DNA of 49,287 bases from a virus, in the IMG/VR virus record IMGVR_UViG_3300036886_000138, positions 1-49,287 of that record. The stretch is one strand, 5' to 3'. The notes beneath the pieces are model-generated. The model was not told the origin of the DNA. It saw only the letters and a program-made list of their open reading frames with translations, and made no database searches. A program made the position numbers and the translations under genes. Shown here in pieces: positions 29,541-37,927 of this stretch (position 1 is its first letter; each line of letters begins with the position of its first letter).

Positions 29541-29582
29541 TTCGGAGAATTGACCCACAAATTCAATTTGGAGGTTATTCGG

Positions 29583-30575
29583 ATGAAGAAGCTTTTGGCT
29601 TTGCTCATGCTTTCCCTATGCTTCGCAGCAGCACCTGCGCAAGCGCAGTTCAATGGTACGTTGACCCAATCAAATACGTTGATTGCAACTGGCGTTAGCG
29701 GCCCGATGGCAACTGGTAACGTCACGACCACGTCGTTGAACGTTGGGCTTTATCAGCTAACGTGGTGGGGGCAGGGCACCGTTTCGACCTGCACTATCGG
29801 CGTTGAGGTTGCCAGCACCTCGGGTGGTTCTTACTCCGGCGCAGGAAACACTCAGACCTGTACTAGCAACGGCTCTTACTCGTTTTTCCTTGCGCCAGCT
29901 TCTACTAACGCTTATGTGCATGTGAACCTAAGCGTGCTCAGCGGCGCTGGTGCTACCATTAACTATACCCTGAACGCTTTTCAGGGTACACCAGTGGCTG
30001 GTACTGGTGTGCTAGGAACAACCATCACTGATGGTATGGTGTTTATTCCTGCCACTCAAGCTGGTTGTTTTGTCACTCCAACTACGCTAACACAAACCCT
30101 TACCACTGTTCGGGCGGCGTTAAATAACACCGTAATGAACTCAACCACCAACGCTGCCGCTGGAAGTGAGGAATGGGATTGTGATATTACCTCAGCCCTT
30201 GCTTCTCGTACGACCGCTTTGAAAGGCGTCACAATTACCGCGATCAATGAGTTCTATGGTACTCAAGCCGCCACGGCAACCTCTCTTGCTAACGCAACCT
30301 ATGACACAGTTACCTACCCAGCGGTAGGTGGCGCAGCCTCGGGCACCGTAAGTTCTATTCTTCCCGCAACTGTGACTCCTGGTATGTCACACAGCACTCC
30401 AACCGCAACCACCTCTGGTCAGTGTGTGAATGAGGGTAACGTTCTAACTACCCCTCTGCAACTCACGGCCGCTATTGCTAGGATAACCTACTCACAGGTG
30501 TTTTCGCAAACTGCGGCATCAGCCATGACCATTCAGCTTTGTGGGTTCCAAGTGTTGTTTACTTACACCAACTAA
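29583..30575 (+). CDS. Exported protein with signal peptide and shared cysteine-pair domain
   Basis: ATG 29583 follows GGAGG by 8 nt; the frame from 29550 starts before it and is rejected. The N-terminus is a textbook Sec signal peptide: KK, a hydrophobic core (LLALLMLSLCFAAAP) and AQA before Gln. The mature part starts with a domain like that in the protein at 20360: YQLTWWGQGTVSTC, VASTSGGSY, TQTCT, VHVNLSVLSG. The remaining 200 residues are beta-rich Thr/Ala/Gly sequence with further Cys. It stands between capsid and lysis genes. Surface display, periplasmic action or virion attachment are all possible. Confidence 0.75.
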   Translation: MKKLLALLMLSLCFAAAPAQAQFNGTLTQSNTLIATGVSGPMATGNVTTTSLNVGLYQLTWWGQGTVSTCTIGVEVASTSGGSYSGAGNTQTCTSNGSYSFFLAPASTNAYVHVNLSVLSGAGATINYTLNAFQGTPVAGTGVLGTTITDGMVFIPATQAGCFVTPTTLTQTLTTVRAALNNTVMNSTTNAAAGSEEWDCDITSALASRTTALKGVTITAINEFYGTQAATATSLANATYDTVTYPAVGGAASGTVSSILPATVTPGMSHSTPTATTSGQCVNEGNVLTTPLQLTAAIARITYSQVFSQTAASAMTIQLCGFQVLFTYTN

Positions 30576-30639
30576 CGCAGGGCTTTACAAAGTCCTAGCA
30601 ACCGCGAGCCGGCGCAGGCATTAACCGGCGGGGGGACTT

Positions 30640-31302
30640 ATGAGAACACAAGGCGTTTTTTACGCTGATACACCGCATCAGGGGGGCTTCTTTATACATG
30701 GAGCCTCCCAGCTACAAACTGATTCTGCGAATCTTGCTATTGCCAGGAACGCCATCGGCGATTGGTCATTAAATCGCACCGCGACTGGCGCTGAGACCTA
30801 TCACGTTCTTCTCCAGCTTGATGAACTGAAACGGCTTATTGAGGTTTCGACAACCCCAATGCCGTTCCAAGAACAATTTGGTAAAAGTGCTGGCACTTCG
30901 GGCTGGCCAGCAGGCACGCCTGGATTGCCGCCGTTTACCGGCGCTTCGCAATTAACCCCGCCAACTCAAGACGTCCCAAAGGGTTTACGAATCCTTTCTG
31001 TCTGGGTAGCTTATCAGGTTGGTGTTGTTGACTTGACGAGTGCCACTATCGGCGTTTCACGAACGGGTTTTGGCAATAACCTTGCAAACGTTATAACACC
31101 AGTGCTTGCGGCGACAGCTATCGCAAAGACTGCTGCCGGCGACGCGACTGGTCCATATCTTTCCGAGGTTGCTATTGCTGCTCCGGTGTTTGAGAATCTT
31201 GATTCATCGGACATTTTAATCGAAGCCACGTTTGTGATGGCCAATACCGGCACTCTCCGAGTGTACGCGATTGGCTTTGACTGTGATTTTAACTACAACT
31301 AA
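30640..31302 (+). CDS. Hypothetical structural protein, 220 aa
   Basis: ATG 30640 follows GGGGGGA. The protein is beta-rich (TYHVLLQLDELKRLIEVSTT, LRILSVWVAYQVGVVDLTSA, LRVYAIGFDCDFNY) with Gly/Pro loops, as in small phage fibre or head-fibre proteins. The 64-nt leader contains two short hairpins (AGGGCTTT/AAAGTCCT and GCCGG/CCGGC). No family recognised. Confidence 0.65.
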   Translation: MRTQGVFYADTPHQGGFFIHGASQLQTDSANLAIARNAIGDWSLNRTATGAETYHVLLQLDELKRLIEVSTTPMPFQEQFGKSAGTSGWPAGTPGLPPFTGASQLTPPTQDVPKGLRILSVWVAYQVGVVDLTSATIGVSRTGFGNNLANVITPVLAATAIAKTAAGDATGPYLSEVAIAAPVFENLDSSDILIEATFVMANTGTLRVYAIGFDCDFNYN

Positions 31303-31556
31303 TGGCAGTAGCGCCACGCAAAATCGTTGGGATTCGAGGCGACCCGTGGTCGCGCTGTGACCGCTGTGGTTGTGACTACCGCCTAAGCGAGCTTTCGATG
31401 CAAAATGGTCAGCTGCTTTGCCGTAGTGATTTTGATAACCCAGAGGCGTTTCATCGGGACGAAACGATTGCACAGGTGATTTCTTCGTCCCCCGATGAGA
31501 TGCGTAATGTGACCGCCGAAAAGCGTAGTGAATCGGCACAAGAGGATTATTCGTAA
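31302..31556 (+). CDS. Conserved phage zinc-ribbon protein, 84 aa
   Basis: The start shares a base with the previous stop. WSRCDRCGCDYRLSELSMQN, then GQLLCRSDFDNPE forms a four-Cys ribbon of a type seen often in phage head/tail regions, followed by an acidic helical tail. Role unknown, possibly a head-completion factor. Confidence 0.68.
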   Translation: MAVAPRKIVGIRGDPWSRCDRCGCDYRLSELSMQNGQLLCRSDFDNPEAFHRDETIAQVISSSPDEMRNVTAEKRSESAQEDYS

Positions 31557-31861
31557 TGAAAACGTTGATTGATTTAATCTGGGCGCATCAGGTTATCTCT
31601 GGATGGATAGCTTGCGGAGCCGTTACGATTGTTTCCAGTTCGATGCCTACACCGTCGCCCACTGATGGGAAGTCATACGTTATAGCGTTTAACATTCTGC
31701 ATCAGATTACAGGGATATTCGGACGTCTGCCGTGGTATCGTTCGTTCTTTGGGCTACAAGAGAATCCCACAACGCTTGCGGGAATCGCTGCGAAAGAGGA
31801 TGCGATAGCGATTGACCCACATACTCAGGGAACTTCTCAGGCCCCAGGGGTGAAACCATAA
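31556..31861 (+). CDS. Small protein with one hydrophobic segment, 101 aa
   Basis: Starts TAATG-coupled to the zinc-ribbon gene. Residues 12-30 (HQVISGWIACGAVTIVSSSM) are hydrophobic, followed by a PTPSPTDGKSYVIAFNIL segment common in short phage membrane-associated proteins. The tail is polar. It may belong to the lysis region, for example as a holin-related protein, but evidence is thin. Confidence 0.55.
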   Translation: MKTLIDLIWAHQVISGWIACGAVTIVSSSMPTPSPTDGKSYVIAFNILHQITGIFGRLPWYRSFFGLQENPTTLAGIAAKEDAIAIDPHTQGTSQAPGVKP

Positions 31862-32328
31862 TGCCCGAATGGATTTGGCCAACGGTAGTATCGGTGCTGG
31901 TTGCGTCGCTAGGTGCGGCGTCTGCCATGCTGTTGAGAATGGGCGGAAGAATACGCGACCTAGAGTTAGACATGGTGGCCGTGAAGCTTAAGGGCGAGCC
32001 TTATTGGGCCGTCGCGCAGCAAATTCTATCCAAGAAACTGACCCACAAAGGGCATCCGAGAGTTGACGAGCTTCTGGTTCGACTAAATGCCCTAACCATC
32101 ACTCAAGCCGAAAAGATTGAATTAAAGAATCTGCTGAATGAACGGCTCACTGATTTTACCGGAGAAATCACAGCAGACGAAAGAGCTTGCATTCCGCACT
32201 TCCTTTGGATCATGGACCAGGTTATATTGGAGAAAGAATCGGCCACCCTAAATCTGACCGACACGGCAATCATCGCGCTGTTCGGAATCTCGTCGGCATT
32301 GGGCAATGCCTTGAGAAATTGGAGGTAA
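31861..32328 (+). CDS. Membrane-anchored helical protein, 155 aa (lysis region)
   Basis: One N-terminal transmembrane helix (PTVVSVLVASLGAASAMLLR, residues 7-26) is followed by a long charged helical part (RIRDLELDMVAVKLKGEP, QAEKIELKNLLNERLTDFTG). This is the plan of an inner-membrane spanin (Rz) or of a small membrane accessory protein. No outer-membrane partner lipoprotein could be found, so the spanin idea is tentative. TAATG coupling to the previous gene. Confidence 0.55.
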   Translation: MPEWIWPTVVSVLVASLGAASAMLLRMGGRIRDLELDMVAVKLKGEPYWAVAQQILSKKLTHKGHPRVDELLVRLNALTITQAEKIELKNLLNERLTDFTGEITADERACIPHFLWIMDQVILEKESATLNLTDTAIIALFGISSALGNALRNWR

Positions 32329-32333
32329 CAAAC

Positions 32334-32498
32334 ATGCATATAAATTGCAGAATGACGGGAAGTTCTCGTAAAAGCGTCGGGGCTTCGTATGTCTGGTTTT
32401 ATAAGTATGGATTCGGAATCTGGATCTGGCGTTTGCTGTTCGGATTCGGGCATGACACAAGATCAAGGGCGCTGTATCGCGGCAATGACGCCGCTTAA
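32334..32498 (+). CDS. Small aromatic-rich protein, 54 aa
   Basis: ATG 32334 follows GGAGG by 8 nt. The product (MHINCRMTGSSRKSVGASYV, WFYKYGFGIWIWRLLFGFGH) has a short aromatic hydrophobic stretch that could lie in a membrane. It belongs to the lysis-region cluster. No family recognised. Confidence 0.5.
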   Translation: MHINCRMTGSSRKSVGASYVWFYKYGFGIWIWRLLFGFGHDTRSRALYRGNDAA

Positions 32499-32511
32499 AA
32501 AGGAGAGTAAC

Positions 32512-32916
32512 ATGAAAACCATTTTGAAAGTCTTCACCGCTGTGTTACTATTCTCGACGGGCGCACAAGCCGGGCAAGCTCAAAGGCCGAGCGAACGAGC
32601 GAAAGCCGATCTTGCTGACACGAAGGCGACGGCGCGTGTAGCCGAGGCCAAGCAACTTTTACAGGAAAGAGTGAAGGCTGAAGTGCGAATTAAAGAAATC
32701 GACGCACGCTTGGCGGCGCTCGATGCTGGTGCGGAGCCTAATTCCTGCTGGGTCATTACGGTTCCGCCTTCCTGTTGCAGTGCGGCAGCACCAATCTTTC
32801 AGTGGATGATCACCACCCCAACCTACAACTATTGTGGGTGTGGGACTCCTTATACGTCTTGCTGCACCAGCGGCACGATTACACTTGGTAGCACGCCGAT
32901 CATTATGCTTAATTGA
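32512..32916 (+). CDS. Exported cysteine-rich protein, 134 aa
   Basis: ATG 32512 follows AAAAAGGAG. A Sec signal peptide (MKTILKVFTAVLLFSTGAQA) is followed by a coiled-coil-like charged helix (about residues 27-75) and a Cys-rich end with CW, SCC, YNYCGCG and SCC groups, seven Cys in about 45 residues. Oxidised in the periplasm these would form several disulfides. The layout (export signal, helix, rigid tip) could span the periplasm, but no lipobox is present. It is not a family I recognise. Confidence 0.62.
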   Translation: MKTILKVFTAVLLFSTGAQAGQAQRPSERAKADLADTKATARVAEAKQLLQERVKAEVRIKEIDARLAALDAGAEPNSCWVITVPPSCCSAAAPIFQWMITTPTYNYCGCGTPYTSCCTSGTITLGSTPIIMLN

Positions 32917-32935
32917 CGGAAGTAAAGGAGGCTAC

Positions 32936-33118
32936 ATGAAAATCATGTTGTCGGTTGTAGCAGTCATACTACTGTTGTGTACGTTCCTGAAAGCCGGGGC
33001 CATCCGGTACGCTGGCCGCAAGACGGCGAACGGTGCTAAGGCCGTGGGACGTGCCACAAGCAAGGGCGCGGTCAAGGTAGGGCACGGCGCGAAACGAGTT
33101 TGGAAGGCGGTGTGGTGA
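32936..33118 (+). CDS. Small membrane-active-looking cationic protein, 60 aa
   Basis: ATG 32936 follows AAAGGAGG by 4-5 nt. A hydrophobic N-terminus (MLSVVAVILLLCTFLKAGA) is followed by a Lys/Arg/Gly/Ala-rich amphipathic half (AVGRATSKGAVKVGHGAKRV, WKAVW) resembling cationic helical peptides. It lies just before DUF3309 and the endolysin. A holin, pinholin-like or other lysis role is plausible; DNA binding is less likely given the membrane helix. Confidence 0.58.
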   Translation: MKIMLSVVAVILLLCTFLKAGAIRYAGRKTANGAKAVGRATSKGAVKVGHGAKRVWKAVW

Positions 33119-33276
33119 TGTTAGGCACAATTTTGGTTGTGGTGTTAATTTTGATGCTGATCGGTGCGCTACCACAGTGGCCGCATCAGGGGTGTGGTTA
33201 TGGCTGGGCACCCAGCGGCGGCTTGGGGCTGGTTGTGCTGATCTTGGTTATCTTGCTATTGCTTGGCCGTTTGTAA
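33118..33276 (+). CDS. DUF3309 family membrane protein, 52 aa
   Basis: The ATG overlaps the previous stop by one base (TGATG). The product starts MLGTILVVVLILMLIGALPQ, then WPHQGCGYGWAPSGG and a second hydrophobic helix LGLVVLILVILLLLG, the hallmark layout of DUF3309: two helices joined by a WPH...YGPSGG loop. The family is common in Gram-negative genomes and uncharacterised. Two helices and the endolysin gene nine bases downstream make it the best holin candidate here. That role is my inference. Confidence 0.78.
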   Translation: MLGTILVVVLILMLIGALPQWPHQGCGYGWAPSGGLGLVVLILVILLLLGRL

Positions 33277-33285
33277 AGGGGAACT

Positions 33286-33705
33286 ATGGAAGCACCAACA
33301 CCGTACGCAAGGATTCTAGCGGCTCTGTGCGTCTGGCGCGAGGCCAGAGGCGAATCATCCGATGCCAAGCTAGGGGTGGCATGGGTGCTTCGTAATCGGG
33401 CTGAGCGTCCTACTTGGTGGGGGACTGACTTGGTTCTATGTATACTCAAGCCATTTCAATTTTCATCGTTTAATCATGGCGACCCAAATTCATATAGGTT
33501 TCCAACGGAGACTGACAACTCATGGCAAGCCAGTCTGGATGCCGTCGATGCGATGCTAGTAAGTCAGACCGACCCTACTAGAAAGGCCACCAGCTATTTC
33601 GATCGGTCATTAGATTTTGATCCGCCGAAGTGGGCCACAGATGGCTCGAACGTTAAGACAGTGGAATTGGGCGCACTAAGGTTCTATAAACGGGTTGCTG
33701 ATTAA
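33286..33705 (+). CDS. Endolysin, SleB-like cell wall hydrolase (Hydrolase_2)
   Basis: The 139-aa single-domain protein has the SleB/CwlJ catalytic core: CVWREARGESSDAKLGVAWV with the conserved Glu, LRNRAERPTWWG, then KPFQFSSFNHGDP and a C-terminal LGALRFYKR strand. These enzymes cleave peptidoglycan glycan strands. No signal peptide is present, so release would depend on a holin-like protein from the upstream genes. GGGGA precedes ATG 33286. Confidence 0.88.
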   Translation: MEAPTPYARILAALCVWREARGESSDAKLGVAWVLRNRAERPTWWGTDLVLCILKPFQFSSFNHGDPNSYRFPTETDNSWQASLDAVDAMLVSQTDPTRKATSYFDRSLDFDPPKWATDGSNVKTVELGALRFYKRVAD

Positions 33706-33720
33706 CAAAAGGGTTTGGTA

Positions 33721-34971
33721 ATGAAGTTTTTCTTCATCTCCGAGGGTGGTGACGGCGTTGGGCTCGCGCTTCGTATTCAGCAAGAAGGTAATGAGGTTTG
33801 CTGCTGGATTAAAGACGACGATGCTTCACACCGTGGCGACGGCCTCGTGCCAAAGTCTGGAGACTTCGACGCTCCGTTTGATATTGACCGTGATACGATT
33901 ATTGTGGCTGATTGTACTGGCAACGGTCAAATTTGTGACGCGCTTCGGAAGTCGGGATATCCCGTGATTGGTGGATGTGCGTTGGCTGATCGACTTGAAA
34001 TGGACCGAAGCTTTGCGAGGGAGGTAATGATTGACGCGGGTATCAAAGTCCCGCCTAGCCAAAGCTTTAGTGATTGGGATACCGCGGCGGAATTTGTCCA
34101 GAATAACGATGATGAAATCCGTTTGGTGTTCAAACCAAGCGGCGGAATGAGCGGCGTGTTGCCAAGTTACGTTTCCGCCGACAACGAAGATATGCTGCAA
34201 ATGCTTGAGTATTACCGGATTAAAACTCACGGTGATGCGAACTTCGAGCTACAAGAATTCAAAGAAGGAATCGCCGTTTCAACCGAAGGTTGGTTTGATG
34301 GGGATAAATTCTTATCCCCGTTCAACCACACGATTGAACGCAAACAGTTGATGAATAACGATCTTGGGCCGTCAGGGGGCTGTACCGGCAACGTCGTATG
34401 GGTCAACGATGTTGTGGTCAGCGAACTGATGGCCCTAACTCAACTTTTACATACCCACGGGTATGTTGGGCCGATTGATTTAAACGCTGTGATTAACGAG
34501 GAGGGTTTATGGGGATTGGAGTTCACTCCGAGGTTTGGCTATGACGCGACACCAACCGCCCTCTTCGAACTTGTTGACGGTGGAGTTGGACGATTCCTTT
34601 CTGATGTATCAAAAGGGCAGGCGGAGCCGAGGATGCCCTTTAGGGAAGGCTTTGCCGCCGGAGTTAGGGTCACTACTGCGCCGTGGCCATCAGAACAATA
34701 TCCTGGACCTGAGGGGATTCCGGTGCGGGGACTTCGTGATGGTGACTGGGAGCACTTCTATATCTACGATATTAAACGACAAGAAGGAGATTACGTTACC
34801 AGTCAGGGATATGGCATAGTAGGTATAGCGACTGGCTATGGCGATAGCGTTGACAAAGCGTTTGATGGGCCGTATCGAATAGTTGAAAAGTTAAAGCTCC
34901 CTGATAAGCAATATCGAACCGATCTAAGCGAAGTTTGTTCTAAAGATATCGAAAATTTGAGCGGCTCGTAG
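33721..34971 (+). CDS. PurD-like ATP-grasp enzyme
   Basis: ATG 33721 has AAGGG 8 nt upstream. The 416-aa product follows the domain order of phosphoribosylamine-glycine ligase: an N-terminal domain (residues 1-100, FFISEGGDGVGLALRIQQEG), an ATP-grasp domain with FKPSGGMSG, LQEFKEGIAVSTEG and NDLGPSGGCTGNV, the metal-binding LEFTPRFG near residue 265, and a C-terminal barrel-like end. PurD joins glycine to phosphoribosylamine in purine synthesis. No other purine gene is present and the GKG loop of PurD is changed, so another carboxylate-amine ligation (DNA base, peptide or cell-envelope compound) is possible. Substrate unknown. Confidence 0.8.
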   Translation: MKFFFISEGGDGVGLALRIQQEGNEVCCWIKDDDASHRGDGLVPKSGDFDAPFDIDRDTIIVADCTGNGQICDALRKSGYPVIGGCALADRLEMDRSFAREVMIDAGIKVPPSQSFSDWDTAAEFVQNNDDEIRLVFKPSGGMSGVLPSYVSADNEDMLQMLEYYRIKTHGDANFELQEFKEGIAVSTEGWFDGDKFLSPFNHTIERKQLMNNDLGPSGGCTGNVVWVNDVVVSELMALTQLLHTHGYVGPIDLNAVINEEGLWGLEFTPRFGYDATPTALFELVDGGVGRFLSDVSKGQAEPRMPFREGFAAGVRVTTAPWPSEQYPGPEGIPVRGLRDGDWEHFYIYDIKRQEGDYVTSQGYGIVGIATGYGDSVDKAFDGPYRIVEKLKLPDKQYRTDLSEVCSKDIENLSGS

Positions 34972-34988
34972 CCGTCGAGGCGTAGCCA

Positions 34989-35690
34989 ATGGCTTTTACA
35001 AACCAGTGGAATTCAGCGCAACCGTTAGATTCGCAACAGGCGAATCAGCTTGGGTTAGACCTCCGGTCTCTTAAAACTGATATTCAAGAGCGCATGGCGC
35101 AGTTTGCGTCTGGTACTTTGGGGAACATCCCTGTGCCGGAGGGTGTGTTTGGCAACGGCAATAACGGAGTTTTGTACTTTGCAACCGATCAGAAGAAGTT
35201 CTACCAATGGAGCGGCGCAGCCTGGGTTGAGGCGGCTTGTTGGCAGACATTTACAGACTTAACGGTTGCTCCGATTGTAAACCCTGGGGTTGAGACAACG
35301 GTTAATACGATAACGATTCCAGCGGCTTTTATGGTTGCAGGCTACTCCGTAGAAGTATTTGCTTTGATTGCCGCGGCTGGTGTTACCGCAAACGATAATA
35401 TCAATCTTTATGTAAACGGTGTGAAGGTGAGTAACCAAACGTTGGTTGGTAATGCTTTGCCGTTTTACACTTTTGAAGGTCATGGACTTGTTTTAACCAA
35501 TATTTTGATGAGCTTCGTTTCAACTGCGAATGTTGGATTTAATTTCGTTGGCGGCTCCGCAACCCCGTTCGCGCAGCCGGGTCAAATCGCCATCAATGTC
35601 GCTAATCAAATTATTGTGAAAACAACCATAGGAGCTAACGCTAATTGCACATATACGCCGGGTGGTTTGTACGTTAAGGTTCATCGTTAA
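34989..35690 (+). CDS. Tail or fibre structural protein, 233 aa
   Basis: The N-terminal 45 residues are helical (LDSQQANQLGLDLRSLKTDI), followed by GVLYFATDQKKFYQWSGAAW, a motif common in phage tail-fibre proteins, and a beta-rich C-terminal domain. The stop shares a base with the next start. Probably a virion component; no specific family is assigned. Confidence 0.68.
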   Translation: MAFTNQWNSAQPLDSQQANQLGLDLRSLKTDIQERMAQFASGTLGNIPVPEGVFGNGNNGVLYFATDQKKFYQWSGAAWVEAACWQTFTDLTVAPIVNPGVETTVNTITIPAAFMVAGYSVEVFALIAAAGVTANDNINLYVNGVKVSNQTLVGNALPFYTFEGHGLVLTNILMSFVSTANVGFNFVGGSATPFAQPGQIAINVANQIIVKTTIGANANCTYTPGGLYVKVHR

Positions 35691-37261
35691 TGCCACAAGC
35701 AACCACAGATCGCATTGAAAAACAAGAGCTTCCAGAACTCTCGTTTCATGGGCCGTTTGGTGGTATCCAAAGCGAGCTTTCTGCGGATGTGATTGAGAAT
35801 CTTGGCTTCGCTGATTGTGTGAATATGATTCTCCGTAAGGGCCTAGCGCAGGTTAGACCCGGTTATACAGCGCTGGCTTCGCCGGATGGCGCTAACCCAA
35901 TTCTTGGAATCAACGATTTCTTTGATACTCTTGGAGTACGTCACCAGGTTGGGATAACCAAGAGTAGTTTGTTCCCATGGGATGGGAGCAACTGGACGCA
36001 GCTTATCGGAGCGTTAACCGGTGGGGCTGGTATGTTGTTTAGTAGTACGGTTGTCAACGGCAAATTTTTGTTTTCCCAAGGCACTGACGCGGTTCAGATG
36101 TGGGATGGAATGGCTAATAACTTCGGGCCAGTTAGCCCAAACGCGGTTCCAGCCTTTCACATGATGGAACTTGTTCAGTCGTTGTTGGTTGCTAATACTG
36201 TTGAGAATGGTATTCCATACCCTCAACGAGTACGGTGGACTGGTCCTGGCGACCCAACGGATTGGACTAGTTTTGCCGCTGGTAAGACTGATATTTTAAG
36301 TGATCTTGGGCCGATCACTGGTTGTGGTAAGATTTATCAACAAGGTTATCTTGCGCATTTTGGTGGGCTAACACAAGTTGTGCCAACGGGTATTGGCACA
36401 GCCCCATTTAATTTTGTGCCTTTCGGCTCGCGTGGTAAAGGTAATATCTTTCCATGGAGCTGGGCTAACTACGGCGAAGAAGGCTCGGCCTATATTGGCT
36501 TTGAGGATGTGTTCTTCTTTAATGGTACTGACTCCGAACCGATTGGTTCACGAACTATTGATGGCAGCCGTCAAGTTGGTGCTCGTACAAGCATCATGGC
36601 TGAATTAGCAAACTCCAAACCATCTCAAATCTCCGGCTTTATTTCAAGCGATTGTAACGGTAATGATTACAAGGCCTATTGGATTGTTATACCTCAAGGC
36701 TCGACTTGGGTTTATAACTTTAAAGAGGCTAACTGGAGCCGGTTTGTTTTCGATAAAACGCCGTCGGTGGTTGGACGATTTTATAACCCGCGAGCGATTC
36801 GGATTGCAGATTTGAAGGGGCAAATCTCTCAACAACAATGGACTCCAGTAACGCAGGCATCTACGAAAGTGTACGATGATTTACTTATCGGCTTTGGTGA
36901 TGGCACGCCTGGGGTGGTAGACTTCACAAATTATTCAGAATCAAATTGGTTCATCACAAGCGGTCAGCTTTGCATGGGTGATCGCCGTCATAATAAAGAT
37001 GTTACCCGTTTTCGTTTGGTTTACAAAGACATTGCTGCGTCGATTCTTTTTACGATTTCTATTACCAATGAACAAGGCCGAACCGAGACAAAGCAGTTCG
37101 CACTTGGCGGTAACACCGGGCTTGTGCTTGAGAAGGTTATCCCGTTCCATATCTCCGGGCTTTTTCTAACCTATTCAATAAGTGGCAACGCCGGAACGGT
37201 TGCAAGCTTTGTAGAGTTCGCGCCGATTTACGTAACCGGCGGTGAGGTCAAGACAAACTAA
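35690..37261 (+). CDS. Tail/DNA stabilisation protein, P22 gp10-like beta-propeller
   Basis: The 523-aa protein begins FHGPFGGIQSELSADVIE, then DCVNMILRKGLAQVRPGYTA, the typical entry of phage proteins related to P22 gp10 or T7 gp12, followed by repeated strands around WDGSNWTQ, MWDGMANN and FFNGTDSEP as in a propeller. It would close the portal and form the tail hub. TAATG coupling on both sides places it in the tail gene set. Confidence 0.7.
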   Translation: MPQATTDRIEKQELPELSFHGPFGGIQSELSADVIENLGFADCVNMILRKGLAQVRPGYTALASPDGANPILGINDFFDTLGVRHQVGITKSSLFPWDGSNWTQLIGALTGGAGMLFSSTVVNGKFLFSQGTDAVQMWDGMANNFGPVSPNAVPAFHMMELVQSLLVANTVENGIPYPQRVRWTGPGDPTDWTSFAAGKTDILSDLGPITGCGKIYQQGYLAHFGGLTQVVPTGIGTAPFNFVPFGSRGKGNIFPWSWANYGEEGSAYIGFEDVFFFNGTDSEPIGSRTIDGSRQVGARTSIMAELANSKPSQISGFISSDCNGNDYKAYWIVIPQGSTWVYNFKEANWSRFVFDKTPSVVGRFYNPRAIRIADLKGQISQQQWTPVTQASTKVYDDLLIGFGDGTPGVVDFTNYSESNWFITSGQLCMGDRRHNKDVTRFRLVYKDIAASILFTISITNEQGRTETKQFALGGNTGLVLEKVIPFHISGLFLTYSISGNAGTVASFVEFAPIYVTGGEVKTN

Positions 37262-37623
37262 TGCCTCATATCGCTCCAACAACCGAACGTCAGTTACAAT
37301 CAGGCGATCCGTTATCGGCGATTAAAACCATACGCAAGTCGTATGAACAACTTGCGTCCGTCTTTAACGGACGCATTGCCTTCGGCAACCCAACCTCCGG
37401 TGCGGATAATCTTGATGGTAAATGGGTGACGGTGATAACGCCGGTGGGGTTTGATCATGATTTTACCGTTAAGCATAATCTCGGGCGTTTGCCAGTAGGC
37501 TATTTGCCTATGTCAAAAAGCTCGCCTTGTGATATTTACACCGGCAGTGTACCAGCAACTAAGACCGATATTACTCTACGGGCTACTATTGGTAGGGTAA
37601 CGGTGGTATTATTTATACTATGA
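37261..37623 (+). CDS. Small tail-region protein, 120 aa
   Basis: Starts TAATG-coupled to the gp10-like gene. After a helical start (DPLSAIKTIRKSYEQLASVF) a beta domain follows: FDHDFTVKHNLGRLPVGYLP, a pattern frequent in small podovirus tail proteins that cap or join fibre domains. Function unknown. Confidence 0.65.
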   Translation: MPHIAPTTERQLQSGDPLSAIKTIRKSYEQLASVFNGRIAFGNPTSGADNLDGKWVTVITPVGFDHDFTVKHNLGRLPVGYLPMSKSSPCDIYTGSVPATKTDITLRATIGRVTVVLFIL

Positions 37624-37648
37624 ACGATTACGATTAAGGAGCCTCGCT

Positions 37649-37921
37649 ATGGCCAATGATATATCAGCACGACAATGGAAGCTTGACACACCCGCTGCGA
37701 CGGTTATCGCCAACTGGAATATCAAAGTCAAACAGTTTGAGTTTTTCGATTTCAACGGGAACGCCGATCTTGTTAAGATAACCGATCAAAACGGAAAGAT
37801 CGTTTGGGATGGGCATGGTTCCGCGGATGGCGCGCCGGTAAGGTCGGGGACTGTTGGTTGGGTTAATGGGTTGATTATGCCAGTATTGACGTCTGGCAAA
37901 TTGATGGTTTACACGGAGTAG
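37649..37921 (+). CDS. Small tail-region beta protein, 90 aa
   Basis: ATG 37649 follows AAGGAG by 8-9 nt. The sequence (FEFFDFNGNADLVKITDQNG, KIVWDGHGSADGAPVRSG) reads as a small all-beta protein. Similar short proteins accompany tail genes in podoviruses. No named family. Confidence 0.62.
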   Translation: MANDISARQWKLDTPAATVIANWNIKVKQFEFFDFNGNADLVKITDQNGKIVWDGHGSADGAPVRSGTVGWVNGLIMPVLTSGKLMVYTE

Positions 37922-37927
37922 CTTGCT

